Program-made: the position numbers and the translations under genes
Source of the DNA: Halomonas lysinitropha
Lineage (GTDB): Bacteria > Pseudomonadota > Gammaproteobacteria > Pseudomonadales > Halomonadaceae
Length of the DNA stretch: 64,000 nucleotides
Assembly (NCBI RefSeq): GCF_902500215.1
Contig: NZ_CABVOU010000041.1
Location: 18,582-82,581, forward strand
Reading direction: 5' to 3'
The notes under the pieces: model-generated
What the model saw: the letters and a program-made list of their open reading frames with translations, nothing else
The model's database searches: none
What the model was told of the DNA's origin: nothing
Shown here: positions 17,759-26,068 of the stretch, in pieces
Position numbering within the stretch: position 1 is the first letter of the stretch
Layout of the letters: every line of letters begins with the position of its first letter

Positions 17759-18939
17759 AGACGTTCCAGCGCCAGGGCGATGCCCTGCCCGCCACCGATA
17801 CACAGGGTGACGATGCCGCGGCGCTCGCCATTGCGTTGCATGGCATGCAGCAGGCGGGTGGTCAGCACCGCGCCACTGGCGCCGATGGGATGGCCGTGGG
17901 CGATGGCACCGCCCTCGACGTTGACGATCTCTTCCGGCAGGCCGAGTTCGCGCTGGCAGGCCAGGGCGATGGCGGCGAAGGCCTCGTTGATCTCCACACG
18001 ATCCAGGTCGCTCACCGACCAGCCGGCGCGTTCGAGGGCCTGCTTGACCGCCGGCACCGGGCCGATGCCGAAGTAGTCAGGATCCACGGCGCCGACGCCG
18101 AAGGCCACGAGTCGGGCCATGGGGGCGAGGCCCTGCTTGTCGGCCCAGTCGCGCTCGGCGACGATCATCGCCGAGGCACCGCTGTTCAGTCCCGGCGCAT
18201 TACCCGCGGTGATGGTGCCGTCCTTGCGGAAGGCGGGCTTGAGCTTCGCGAGGGATTCGGCGGTGGTGTCGCCGCGGTTGTGCTCGTCGCGAGCGAACGT
18301 AGTGGTGCCCTTGCGCGTGGTGAGCTCCACGGGAGCGATCTCGGCGTCGAAGTGGCCGGCTTCCTGGGCCTTCGAGAAATTGAGCTGGGAGCGTAGCGCC
18401 CAGGCGTCCTGGTCGTCCCGGGAGATGCTGTAGCGGCTGACCAGGTCCTCGGTATGCCAGCCGGCGTGCTTGTTGCTGAAGGCGTCGTTCAGCCCGTCGA
18501 GCAGCATGCTGTCGAACATGGTCACGTCACCCATGCGCGCCCCCCATCGGCCCTGGGGAAGCACATAGGGGGCGCGGTCCATGTTCTCCATGCCGCCGGC
18601 GATGGCGCAGTCGGCCATGCCGCTCCAGATCTCCATGGCGGCATTGGCCACCGCCTGGGCGCCGGAGCCACAGACGCGGTTGACAGTGAGCGCCGGGACC
18701 TCCACCGGCAGCCCGCCGGCGATGCCGGCTTGGCGACCGGAGTTCATCCGGCAGCCTGCCTGGATGACGTGCCCCATGATCAGCGACTGGACCTTGTCGG
18801 GGGCCAAGCCGGATCGAGACAGGGTTTCCTGAATGACCCGCGCCCCCAGGTCCGTGGCGAGGGTGTCCTTGAGGCTGCCGGCGTAGGTGCCGATGGCGGT
18901 ACGTACGGGCTGGCAGATGACGACGTCGCGAGATGGCAT
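17755..18939 (-). CDS. Acetyl-CoA acetyltransferase (thiolase)
   Basis: Thiolase II family enzyme that condenses two acetyl-CoA or cleaves acetoacetyl-CoA. The 394 residues carry the acyl-binding Cys in VNRVCGSGAQ, the His in GGAIAHGHPIGASG and the second catalytic Cys in LCIGGGQGIA. Start ATG 18939 is preceded by a weak GAGAA. The gene overlaps the following sigma factor start by 4 bp. A sigma factor coupled to a thiolase is unusual, and the order may only reflect shared transcription. A role in polyhydroxybutyrate or ketone metabolism is plausible but not shown. Confidence 0.92.
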   Translation of the reverse strand: MPSRDVVICQPVRTAIGTYAGSLKDTLATDLGARVIQETLSRSGLAPDKVQSLIMGHVIQAGCRMNSGRQAGIAGGLPVEVPALTVNRVCGSGAQAVANAAMEIWSGMADCAIAGGMENMDRAPYVLPQGRWGARMGDVTMFDSMLLDGLNDAFSNKHAGWHTEDLVSRYSISRDDQDAWALRSQLNFSKAQEAGHFDAEIAPVELTTRKGTTTFARDEHNRGDTTAESLAKLKPAFRKDGTITAGNAPGLNSGASAMIVAERDWADKQGLAPMARLVAFGVGAVDPDYFGIGPVPAVKQALERAGWSVSDLDRVEINEAFAAIALACQRELGLPEEIVNVEGGAIAHGHPIGASGAVLTTRLLHAMQRNGERRGIVTLCIGGGQGIALALERL

Positions 18940-19050
18940 GGTGAAATTCTCGTTATGATAAGGAAATGATCTCGAAGGTGTGGTCCTTGGTATAGCACAT
19001 CACTGGCATCGTCACCGTGATACATATCAAGCTCAGGGCCTGGTGACGGT

Positions 19051-20253
19051 TCAGGGTAGGTCGCCTTCTGGTGCGGTTTTGCATGTCGAAAGAGGACGCA
19101 ATACCCAGAGGCCGATAATCGGCCCCGGCAGCAGCCACCACAGCACCCAGGCGCCCTGCAACTCCCACAGGGCGGTGGTGAGGTAAATGGCCGGCACGGT
19201 CAGGGCGAAGCCCACGGCGTTCATCACCGCCAGGGTCGAGCCCACTCGCTCGCGCGGCGCGCTGGCCGCCGCCAGCGCCGAGAACTGTGGCGAGTCGGCA
19301 ATCACGGTCAGCCCCCACAGGACGAGTAGGCCAAGCAGCAGCCCTGGGGGCAGCCAGCCGATCAGCGGGTAGACCAGGCAGATCAGCCCGGAAGCGGCCA
19401 GGGCCCGGCGCGCCACCCAGAGGCTGCCCAGCCGGCGGCTTAACTGCCCGCCACCTACGCAGCCGGCCATCCCCAGCGCGATGACGGTAAACGACAGCCA
19501 GGGAATCCAGGCCTCGGGAGCGCCGAGCCGCGCTACTTCCCGGGCAACCAGGAAGGGGGCGAGCGTCCAGAAGGCGTAGAGTTCCCAACAGTGGCCGAAG
19601 TAGCCGCCGGCCACGGCGCGGAAACGGGGCTCCCGCAAGGCGGCCAGCCCGTCGAGCAGCCGTGCTTTGCCGCTTGACGGTGGCAGATGTGGGCCATCCC
19701 CCAGGACGAAAATGCCCATCCCGCCGAGTAGAGCCAGGATGGAAGCACCCAGCAGCGACCACTCCCAGGGCAAGCCCAGGGTAGAGCCGCGAAGAAGATG
19801 AGGCAGGGCGGTACCCAGGGTGAGCATGCCCACCAGCCAGGCGAGTGCCGCGCCGGTGTATCGGGGTGTCCAGCCGATGACCAGCTTCATGCCCAGCGGA
19901 TAGATGCCGGCCAGGCACAGCCCGGTGAAGAAACGCAGCGTGAGTGCCAGGGTCATCTGGTCGGCCACCAGCACGAAGCCGGCATTGACCAGGGCACCGG
20001 CCAGGCAGGCAGTGGCGAAGATACGGCTGGCGCGGAAACGATCGGCCAGGCCGGTGGTGGCGATGAACAGGGTGCCGGTGATGAAGCCTGCCTGCACGGT
20101 GAGCGTCAATCGGCCCAGGTCCGCTTCGGAGAGACCCAGGTCACGCGACAGCGACAGCCCCACGCCGTTGACGGAGAACCACAGCGAGGTGCCGCAGAGC
20201 TGGGCAAGCACGATGACGGCCAGCGGGTGGCGGTGCACTAGGGTCGGAGTCAT
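19051..20253 (-). CDS. MFS transporter of the acr3 operon
   Basis: Twelve-segment MFS transporter of 400 residues. The loop after segment 2 is ATTGLADRFRASRIF and the second-half counterpart is GGGQLSRRLGSLWVARR. It starts 50 bp after the CC/Se protein gene, on the same strand as acr3, so it is probably the third gene of that operon and a candidate arsenic or metalloid exporter. ArsK of Agrobacterium is an MFS precedent, but I cannot show that this protein is its orthologue. Start ATG 20253 has GAGG upstream. Confidence 0.75.
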   Translation of the reverse strand: MTPTLVHRHPLAVIVLAQLCGTSLWFSVNGVGLSLSRDLGLSEADLGRLTLTVQAGFITGTLFIATTGLADRFRASRIFATACLAGALVNAGFVLVADQMTLALTLRFFTGLCLAGIYPLGMKLVIGWTPRYTGAALAWLVGMLTLGTALPHLLRGSTLGLPWEWSLLGASILALLGGMGIFVLGDGPHLPPSSGKARLLDGLAALREPRFRAVAGGYFGHCWELYAFWTLAPFLVAREVARLGAPEAWIPWLSFTVIALGMAGCVGGGQLSRRLGSLWVARRALAASGLICLVYPLIGWLPPGLLLGLLVLWGLTVIADSPQFSALAAASAPRERVGSTLAVMNAVGFALTVPAIYLTTALWELQGAWVLWWLLPGPIIGLWVLRPLSTCKTAPEGDLP

Positions 20254-20303
20254 TCATGGATCCTCGCCGGCAAGGGGCCCCAAGGCAAGAAGTAGATCAA
20301 AAC

Positions 20304-20588
20304 CTACCGCGTCAAGGGAGCGCCCTCCACGAAGAGGTGCTTGAGGCCGAGGAAGCCCTCGGCATCGAGGGTCAGCCCCTGGTCGACCAGCGTCGGATCG
20401 ACGTAGAGCGTCATGTCCTCGAACTCGAGGCGCACATAGCGTTCGGGTGAGTCTGGCGGCCTGGCCTCGGCCACCGCGATATCGGCCCTGCCGCCGCAGC
20501 AACCGCGGCGGGGCGATAGTCGCACCGTGGCGACGCCTCCCTTCTTGTTGAGCCACTCACGGGCCCGAGGGGTCACCTCGATGGTCAT
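20304..20588 (-). CDS. CC/Se-motif family protein
   Basis: Small 94-residue protein of the HesB-like CC/Se-motif family, members of which occur as selenoproteins (CU) or, as here, with two cysteines. The motif is in RLSPRRGCCGGRADIAV. The rest is a compact beta-rich domain. It starts 3 bp after the acr3 stop, so it is almost certainly co-translated with acr3. Its biochemical function is not known; a thiol-based role in arsenic handling is suggested only by position. Confidence 0.8.
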   Translation of the reverse strand: MTIEVTPRAREWLNKKGGVATVRLSPRRGCCGGRADIAVAEARPPDSPERYVRLEFEDMTLYVDPTLVDQGLTLDAEGFLGLKHLFVEGAPLTR

Positions 20589-20591
20589 GGC

Positions 20592-21677
20592 TTAGCGAGG
20601 TTCCGTGCTGGCATCGGGAAAGTGGTGACGCGTCTTGTTGGCGATGCGCACCAGGGCAAGCATCAATGGCACCTCCACCAGTACGCCTACCACCGTGGCC
20701 AGGGCGGCGCCGGATTGCAGGCCGAACAACGAGATGGCGGCGGCGACGGCCAGCTCGAAGAAGTTGCTGGCACCGATCATCGCCCCGGGGGCGGCGACGT
20801 TGTGGGGCACCTTCCACGCCTTGGCCCAGCCGTAGGCGATAAAGAAGATAAAGAAGGTCTGAATGATCAGCGGAACGGCGATCAGCACGATATGCAGTGG
20901 CGCCTCGAGGATCACCTCCCCCTGGAAGGCGAACAGCAGCACCAGCGTCAGGATAAGCCCGGCCGGGGTTATCGGGCCGATGCGTCTCATGAAGACGTTG
21001 TCGTACCACTCGCTGCCGTGGCGAGAGATCAGCGTACGCCGCGTCAGATAGCCGGCGGCGAGCGGAATCACGATGTAGAGGACCACTGACAGTGCCACGG
21101 TGTTCCAGGGCACCTGAATGTTGGAGACGTCGAGCAGGAAGACCACGATGGGGGCGAAGGCGAACAGCATGATCAAATCGTTGAGCGAAACCTGCACCAG
21201 GGTATAGGCGGCATCGCCTCGGGTCAGGTAGCTCCACACGAAGACCATGGCGGTACAGGGCGCGGCGCCCAGCAGGATGGCGCCGGCCAGGTACTGGCTG
21301 GCGAGATCCGCAGGGATCAGCGGCTGGAACACCACCGTCAGGAAGAACCAGGCGATGGCAAACATGGTGAAGGGCTTGATCAGCCAGTTCACCGTGGTGG
21401 TGATAATCAGCCCCCTGGGCTGGCGGCGCACGCCGAGTACGGCGGTGAAGTCGATCTGCGCCATCATGGGAAAGATCATCGCCCAGATCAGGATGGCCAC
21501 CGGGATCGATACCTGGGCGTACTCGAAACGCGACAGCGCGTCGGGAATTGCTGGTGCGAACTGTCCAAGCAGCACCCCGGCAACAATGGCCAACGCTACC
21601 CAAAGCGAGAGAAAGCGTTCGAAGCGCCCCATGCCCTCCGCCGTGCTGGGTGACTGGGATTCCTGGTGTGGGGTCAT
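20592..21677 (-). CDS. acr3: Arsenite efflux permease Acr3
   Basis: Arsenite exporter of the ACR3 family, ten membrane segments, 361 residues. The hallmark AAPCTAMVFVWSYLTRGD includes the essential Cys of the family; the second-half motif GASNFFELAVAAAI is also typical. I start at ATG 21677, eight bases after GAGG; a GTG two codons upstream is less well spaced. An ArsR-type operator lies 25 bp upstream. Acr3 would remove the As(III) made by ArsC, whose gene is 13 kb away but has nearly the same operator. Confidence 0.95.
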   Translation of the reverse strand: MTPHQESQSPSTAEGMGRFERFLSLWVALAIVAGVLLGQFAPAIPDALSRFEYAQVSIPVAILIWAMIFPMMAQIDFTAVLGVRRQPRGLIITTTVNWLIKPFTMFAIAWFFLTVVFQPLIPADLASQYLAGAILLGAAPCTAMVFVWSYLTRGDAAYTLVQVSLNDLIMLFAFAPIVVFLLDVSNIQVPWNTVALSVVLYIVIPLAAGYLTRRTLISRHGSEWYDNVFMRRIGPITPAGLILTLVLLFAFQGEVILEAPLHIVLIAVPLIIQTFFIFFIAYGWAKAWKVPHNVAAPGAMIGASNFFELAVAAAISLFGLQSGAALATVVGVLVEVPLMLALVRIANKTRHHFPDASTEPR

Positions 21678-21701
21678 GGACACGTCCTCTCGCCGGGCAT
21701 A

Positions 21702-21721
21702 ATATATGGATTTTCATATGT
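21702..21721. promoter_or_regulatory. Putative ArsR operator before acr3
   Basis: Read on the minus strand the site is ACATATGAAAATCCATATAT. It matches 17 of 20 positions of the site before arsC (8214-8233). The ATATG/CATAT arms are palindromic. It lies just upstream of acr3 and probably overlaps its promoter. Confidence 0.75.
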
Positions 21722-21768
21722 TAAAGCCATTTGGCGGGGATGACCATGTGTCGGGACAGGATGGCGAC

Positions 21769-22602
21769 TCAGATCAACGCTTGTCGCACCCGTGCCGAGA
21801 CGGTCTCGCTGACCACCACCGTGCCCAGGATCACGATCAGGATGGTCGCCACCTGGGACCAGGCCAGGGTGTCGATGGAGGACTGCAGCTTCATGCCGAT
21901 GCCGCCGGCGCCGACCAGCCCCAGGATGGTGCTCTCGCGGATGTTGATGTCCCAGCGAAACATCGAGATGCCCCAGAAGGCGGGCAGCACCTGGGGCACG
22001 ATGCCGTAGTGGATCACCTGGGATCGAGCGGCGCCGGTAGCGGTCACGGCTTCCACCTGGCGCGCGTCGGTCTCCTCGATGGCCTCGTACAGCAGCTTGC
22101 CGACAAAGCCGATGGAGCGCAGGGCGATGGCAACGATGCCGGCCAGCAGCCCCGGGCCGATGATCGCCACCAGCAGCAGCGCCCAGATCAGCGAGTTGAT
22201 CGAACGCGACGTCACGATGATGAACAGCGCCACCGGGCGAACCAGCAGCGCCGAGGGTGTGGTGTTGCGCGCCGCCAGGAAGGCCACCGGGACCGCCAGG
22301 ATGACGCCACCCATCGTGCCTAGGGTGGCGATGTTGAGGGTATCCCACAGCGGCATCAGCAGCTCGGGCAGGTAGGCCAGTCGGGGCGGGAACATGCGGC
22401 TGCCGATGTCGGCGGCCTGGCTCGGTGCATCGGTGACGAAGATCCACAGGGTGTTCTCGTTCATCAACTGCCAGCACCATACAAAGAGCGCCACCAGGGC
22501 CACCCAGCCCACCCACAGCGCCAGCCGGGCGCGAGGCGTGCGAAAGGTCCAGACCTGCGAATAGTGGGGGGGCTCGCCGGGGCGAGTATCGAGAGCGCTC
22601 AT
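21769..22602 (-). CDS. phnE: Phosphonate-type ABC transporter permease PhnE (second copy)
   Basis: Inner-membrane permease of the PhnCDE importer, 277 residues. It has the family coupling motif VTATGAARSQVIHYGIVPQV and the C-terminal INIRESTILGLVGAGGIG. Start ATG 22602 overlaps the stop of the first permease gene as ATGA, so the true protein is shorter than the open frame, which runs to 23061. Two PhnE subunits probably form a heterodimer. It is the last gene of phnDCE1E2. No C-P lyase genes follow; acr3 is next. Confidence 0.9.
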   Translation of the reverse strand: MSALDTRPGEPPHYSQVWTFRTPRARLALWVGWVALVALFVWCWQLMNENTLWIFVTDAPSQAADIGSRMFPPRLAYLPELLMPLWDTLNIATLGTMGGVILAVPVAFLAARNTTPSALLVRPVALFIIVTSRSINSLIWALLLVAIIGPGLLAGIVAIALRSIGFVGKLLYEAIEETDARQVEAVTATGAARSQVIHYGIVPQVLPAFWGISMFRWDINIRESTILGLVGAGGIGMKLQSSIDTLAWSQVATILIVILGTVVVSETVSARVRQALI

Positions 22603-23408
22603 TGCAGATACTTCCTGAGGTGGCTGGAGCCATACTCCGAGAGCATGACGATGGCGATGACAAGCAGCAGGATGGCGCCGGCACTGTCGTACTCGTAGCG
22701 GTCGATGGCGGTGTTGAGGGTGGCGCCGATGCCGCCGGCACCGACGATGCCGATCACCGCACTTTCGCGGAAGTTGATGTCCAGTCGGTAGAGCGACAGA
22801 CCGATCAACCGCGGCATGACCTGGGGCTGAACGGCGTAGTGGATCAACTGCCACCTGCTGGCCCCGGTGGCGCGGATCGCCTCGATCTGGCTGGCGCTGG
22901 CCTCCTCGATGTCGTCGGCGAGCAGCTTGGCCACGAAGCCGATGGAGGCGAAGGCCAGGGTAAGAAAGCCGGCGAAGGGACCGAAGCCGAACATCGCCAC
23001 CAGGAAGATGGCGATGATGATCTCCTGCAGCGAGCGGCTGACGGCAACGATCGAGCGACACACCAGATAGACGGCGCGCGGCGAGAGATTTCGCGCCGCC
23101 CCGATACCGATGGGCACCGAGACCAGCACGCCCACCACGGTGGCGGTCAGCGTCATGGTCAAGCTCTCGATCAGACCCTGGCGGATATCCTGCCAGCGGC
23201 TGGTGAAGTCCGGCTGCAGGAAACCCTGGACGAAGCGGGCGCCGCGCGACAGCCCCTCGACAACACGGCCGGCGTCGATTTCCAGCGAACTTAGCGCCAG
23301 TATCAGGTAGCCCAGCAGAAGAAGCGGAAGCAGCAGCCGCCAGCGCCGGGTCTTGACCAGCTGAGGCGGTCGCCGCCAGCGGCGCGGATAGGACGTGCTT
23401 GCCGTCAT
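22599..23408 (-). CDS. phnE: Phosphonate-type ABC transporter permease PhnE (first copy)
   Basis: First of two PhnE-type permeases, 269 residues with about six membrane segments. The coupling loop [20 protein letters not shown] and the motif [18 protein letters not shown] match the second copy closely in pattern. It overlaps phnC upstream and phnE2 downstream by 4 bp each (ATGA), a tightly coupled operon. Confidence 0.9.
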   Translation of the reverse strand: MTASTSYPRRWRRPPQLVKTRRWRLLLPLLLLGYLILALSSLEIDAGRVVEGLSRGARFVQGFLQPDFTSRWQDIRQGLIESLTMTLTATVVGVLVSVPIGIGAARNLSPRAVYLVCRSIVAVSRSLQEIIIAIFLVAMFGFGPFAGFLTLAFASIGFVAKLLADDIEEASASQIEAIRATGASRWQLIHYAVQPQVMPRLIGLSLYRLDINFRESAVIGIVGAGGIGATLNTAIDRYEYDSAGAILLLVIAIVMLSEYGSSHLRKYLQ

Positions 23409-24229
23409 ATCGCCGTCCCTACCAGTCGCAACGAGCCCTGTGCCTGGCTGGCGAAGTCAGGCTCCTCGTCGTCCTGGTCGGTGGCGGTCCAGTCCTCGGC
23501 ACCGTAGATCTCGGTGAGTGTCTCCTCGTCGAGACGGTCCGGGGCATTATCGAATACCACCTGGCCGGCACGCAGCCCCACCAGGCGATCGACGAACTGC
23601 TGGGCCAGCGGCACATCGTGGATGTTGACGATGGCCGGCAGCTGGCGCTCGGCGCAGATCTCGGTGATCAGCCGCATGATCTGGCGGCTGGTCTTGGGAT
23701 CGAGGCTTGCCGTGGGCTCGTCCACCAGCAACAGTTCGGGCTCCTGGGCCAGGGCGCGAGCGATGCCCACCCGCTGGCGCTGGCCGCCGGAAAGGGCGTC
23801 GGCCCGCTTGTCGGCGTGCTCTAGCAGCCCCACACGATCGAGGAGGCGATAGGCATTCTCGATGTCCCGGCCCGGGAAGCGCCGCGTGAAGCTGCGCCAG
23901 AAGGCGACATAGCCCAGTCGCCCGGAGAGCACGTTCTCCATCACGGTCAGGCGCTCCACCAGGGCGTACTCCTGGAAGATCATGCCGATGCGGCGTCGCG
24001 CCTGGCGCAGCTCGCGGCCGCCCAGGTTGACCAGATCGGTCTCGCCCAGGCGAATCGCGCCGCTGGAGGGCTCCACCAGGCGGTTGATGCAGCGAATCAA
24101 CGTCGACTTGCCTGCTCCCGAGGGGCCGATCAGGCCCACGACCTGGCCCCGCGGCACCCGGAAGGTCACCTCACGCAGTGCGGTGTCGCCGCCCGTATAG
24201 GTCTTGGTTAGCTGGTCGATGGTAAGCAC
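23405..24229 (-). CDS. phnC: Phosphonate ABC transporter ATP-binding protein PhnC
   Basis: ATPase of the phosphonate, phosphite or phosphate importer. The motifs are Walker [11 protein letters not shown]-loop [16 protein letters not shown], signature LSGGQRQR, Walker [13 protein letters not shown] and NIHDV. The sequence [13 protein letters not shown] after the Q-loop is characteristic of PhnC. The 274 residues include a short C-terminal tail beyond the core. It lies 79 bp after phnD, with a hairpin in the gap. Confidence 0.94.
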   Translation of the reverse strand: MLTIDQLTKTYTGGDTALREVTFRVPRGQVVGLIGPSGAGKSTLIRCINRLVEPSSGAIRLGETDLVNLGGRELRQARRRIGMIFQEYALVERLTVMENVLSGRLGYVAFWRSFTRRFPGRDIENAYRLLDRVGLLEHADKRADALSGGQRQRVGIARALAQEPELLLVDEPTASLDPKTSRQIMRLITEICAERQLPAIVNIHDVPLAQQFVDRLVGLRAGQVVFDNAPDRLDEETLTEIYGAEDWTATDQDDEEPDFASQAQGSLRLVGTAI

Positions 24230-24266
24230 TTGGCAGGTTCTCCCCTATATCTCACCTACGCGAAGA

Positions 24267-24290
24267 CGCGGGCGATATGCCGCGCCCGCG
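24267..24290 (-). other. Intercistronic hairpin between phnD and phnC
   Basis: A perfect 8-bp GC stem (CGCGGGCG and CGCCCGCG, 8-base loop) occupies the phnD-phnC gap. No T-run follows. Like the hairpin after pstS, it probably raises the binding-protein to permease ratio (inference). Confidence 0.6.
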
Positions 24291-24308
24291 CCCTCCTTGG
24301 CATGAAGC

Positions 24309-25277
24309 TCAGTTGCAGTCGTATTCGACGCCGTTGGCCTCATCGATCTGGCGGATGACCGCCCAGTGCTGCTTGAAGGTGATGGGGATGAACTGTTCCT
24401 CACCGTTACGACCGAACTCCTCGGCCAGCGCGCTGCCTTCCCACTCGAAGCTGAAGAAGGCCTCCTGGATCGCCTCCTGCAGCTCGGGTGTCAGGTTATG
24501 GACGGTGCCATAGCTGGTGGTGGGGAAGGTATCCGACTGGTAGATCACCTCGAGTTGGTCGGCGTCGATCACGTCGCGGTCGATCATGCGGTTCTTCACC
24601 GAGTTGGCCACGGTAGCGACCGCATAGTCCTGGTTGGCCACCCCTAGCACGGAGTTGTCGTGCTTGCCGGAGAAGTCGACTTCGTAGTCCTCGCCGGACG
24701 CCATGCCGAACTCGGACGCCATCAGGGCCGTGGGCGCCTTGAAGCCGGAGTTGGAGGTCTCGGAGGTGTGAGTCAGGGTGCGGCCGCGGATATCCTCGAC
24801 CTCCTCGATGCCGGAACCCGGGTGGGTGATGATTTCCATCTCGTAACCGAAGCTGCCGTCCTCGGCGGCCATCATGGTAAAGGGACGATAGCCCGCACAG
24901 GCCACGGCCAGGGGGTTGGAACCGGTATTGAAACCGGCGATGTGCAGGCGTCCGGCGCGCATCGCCTCGATCTGGGCGGAATTGGACTGGACCGGGAAGA
25001 ACTGCACCCTCTTGCCGGTGACCTCCTCCATGTGCTCGAGGAAGCCGTCCCATACCTCGGCGTAGACGGCGGGGTCTTCCACCGGGGTATAGGCAAACAC
25101 CAGGGTGCCCGGGTCGAGCCACTGGCTCTCGTCCTCGGGGATATCGGCCACCAGGTCACCATCGGCATCGGTGTAGCGATCGCTGAGGGTGAACTGTGCC
25201 TGGGCCTGGGTCATGCCGACAGAGAGAACGGCGACGGCCACGCCGCCGGCGATCAGGGAGCGAGTCAGGATCTGCAT
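24309..25277 (-). CDS. phnD: Phosphonate-type substrate-binding protein PhnD
   Basis: Periplasmic binding protein of the PhnCDE importer. A signal peptide covers about residues 1-27 (cleavage after AQA). Family-like segments are LVFAYTPVEDPAVYAEVW near the start, the binding loop HIAGFNTGSNPLAVACAGYR, and THTSETSNSGFKAPTALM. The 322-residue length is normal. A Pho-box-like site lies about 60 bp upstream. Substrate could be phosphonate, phosphite or phosphate itself; no downstream catabolic genes are present to decide. Confidence 0.92.
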   Translation of the reverse strand: MQILTRSLIAGGVAVAVLSVGMTQAQAQFTLSDRYTDADGDLVADIPEDESQWLDPGTLVFAYTPVEDPAVYAEVWDGFLEHMEEVTGKRVQFFPVQSNSAQIEAMRAGRLHIAGFNTGSNPLAVACAGYRPFTMMAAEDGSFGYEMEIITHPGSGIEEVEDIRGRTLTHTSETSNSGFKAPTALMASEFGMASGEDYEVDFSGKHDNSVLGVANQDYAVATVANSVKNRMIDRDVIDADQLEVIYQSDTFPTTSYGTVHNLTPELQEAIQEAFFSFEWEGSALAEEFGRNGEEQFIPITFKQHWAVIRQIDEANGVEYDCN

Positions 25278-25332
25278 GGGATACCACCTTCGTCATGGGA
25301 AATGGAACGCAGGGGTATCCTGGAAGCCAGCT

Positions 25333-25350
25333 GTGACAGTGGTAAGTCAG
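25333..25350 (-). promoter_or_regulatory. Pho-box-like site upstream of phnD
   Basis: On the minus strand CTGACT and CTGTCA are 11 bp apart. The second repeat is perfect and the first matches 4 of 6. The position, about 60 bp before phnD, and the function of the operon support PhoB control. Confidence 0.6.
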
Positions 25351-25453
25351 TGAAATGGCGGTGAGATGACGCGGTGTTGACGACGCCATGTCGCACTCCC
25401 CGGCAAGCGCAAGCTGCTACCATCGCGCCATACCTTTCTGCCTGGAGGTTGCC

Positions 25454-26068
25454 TTGCCCACCACCGATGCCCTGCGCCTGGAGCGGCTTGCCATCGGCGA
25501 GCTTGCCGAGGTGAGCCTTATCGTCGCTCCCGGCGAGGTTCACTGCTTGTCGGGGCCCAGCGGCTCCGGTAAAAGCCGGCTGCTGCGCGCCGTGGCGGAT
25601 CTTGAGCCCCATGATGGCGAGGCATGGCTGGGCGATGTTGCCCAGGCGTCGTTGCCGGCCCACGAGTGGCGCGCACGGGTGATGCTGGTGCCGGCAGAAA
25701 GCCATTGGTGGGCAGACCATGTGGGCGAGCACCTGCCGCAAGCCGACCCCGCCGATCTCGAGGTGCTGGGCTTCACCCCCGAGGTGCTGAACTGGCAGGT
25801 GGCCAGGCTCTCCTCCGGGGAGAAGCAGCGCCTGGCCCTGCTGCGGGCGATCAGCCGCGAGCCCTCGGCACTGTTGCTCGATGAGCCCACCGCCAACCTT
25901 GATGAGGCCACCACCCGCCGGGTGGAGGCCTGGCTGAACGAGCGAATCCGCGAGAGAGGCTGGCCGACACTCTGGGTAGCCCACGATGCTGCCCAGATCG
26001 CCCGGGTGGCGAACCACCACTGGCATATCGATGGGGCCGAGCTTAGTCAGGTGCCGACATGGACGTGA
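25454..26068 (+). CDS. fetA: FetA-type ABC exporter ATP-binding protein
   Basis: ATPase subunit of a FetAB (YbbLM) exporter, linked in E. coli to iron export and oxidative-stress resistance. Motifs are Walker A GPSGSGKS, signature LSSGEKQR, Walker B ALLLDEPTANLD and switch His in VAHDA. I start at TTG 25454, five bases after GGAGG, giving 204 residues; the frame is open to 25388, but the added residues are not conserved. The 3' end overlaps fetB by 10 bp. It is divergent from phnD. Confidence 0.87.
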   Translation: MPTTDALRLERLAIGELAEVSLIVAPGEVHCLSGPSGSGKSRLLRAVADLEPHDGEAWLGDVAQASLPAHEWRARVMLVPAESHWWADHVGEHLPQADPADLEVLGFTPEVLNWQVARLSSGEKQRLALLRAISREPSALLLDEPTANLDEATTRRVEAWLNERIRERGWPTLWVAHDAAQIARVANHHWHIDGAELSQVPTWT

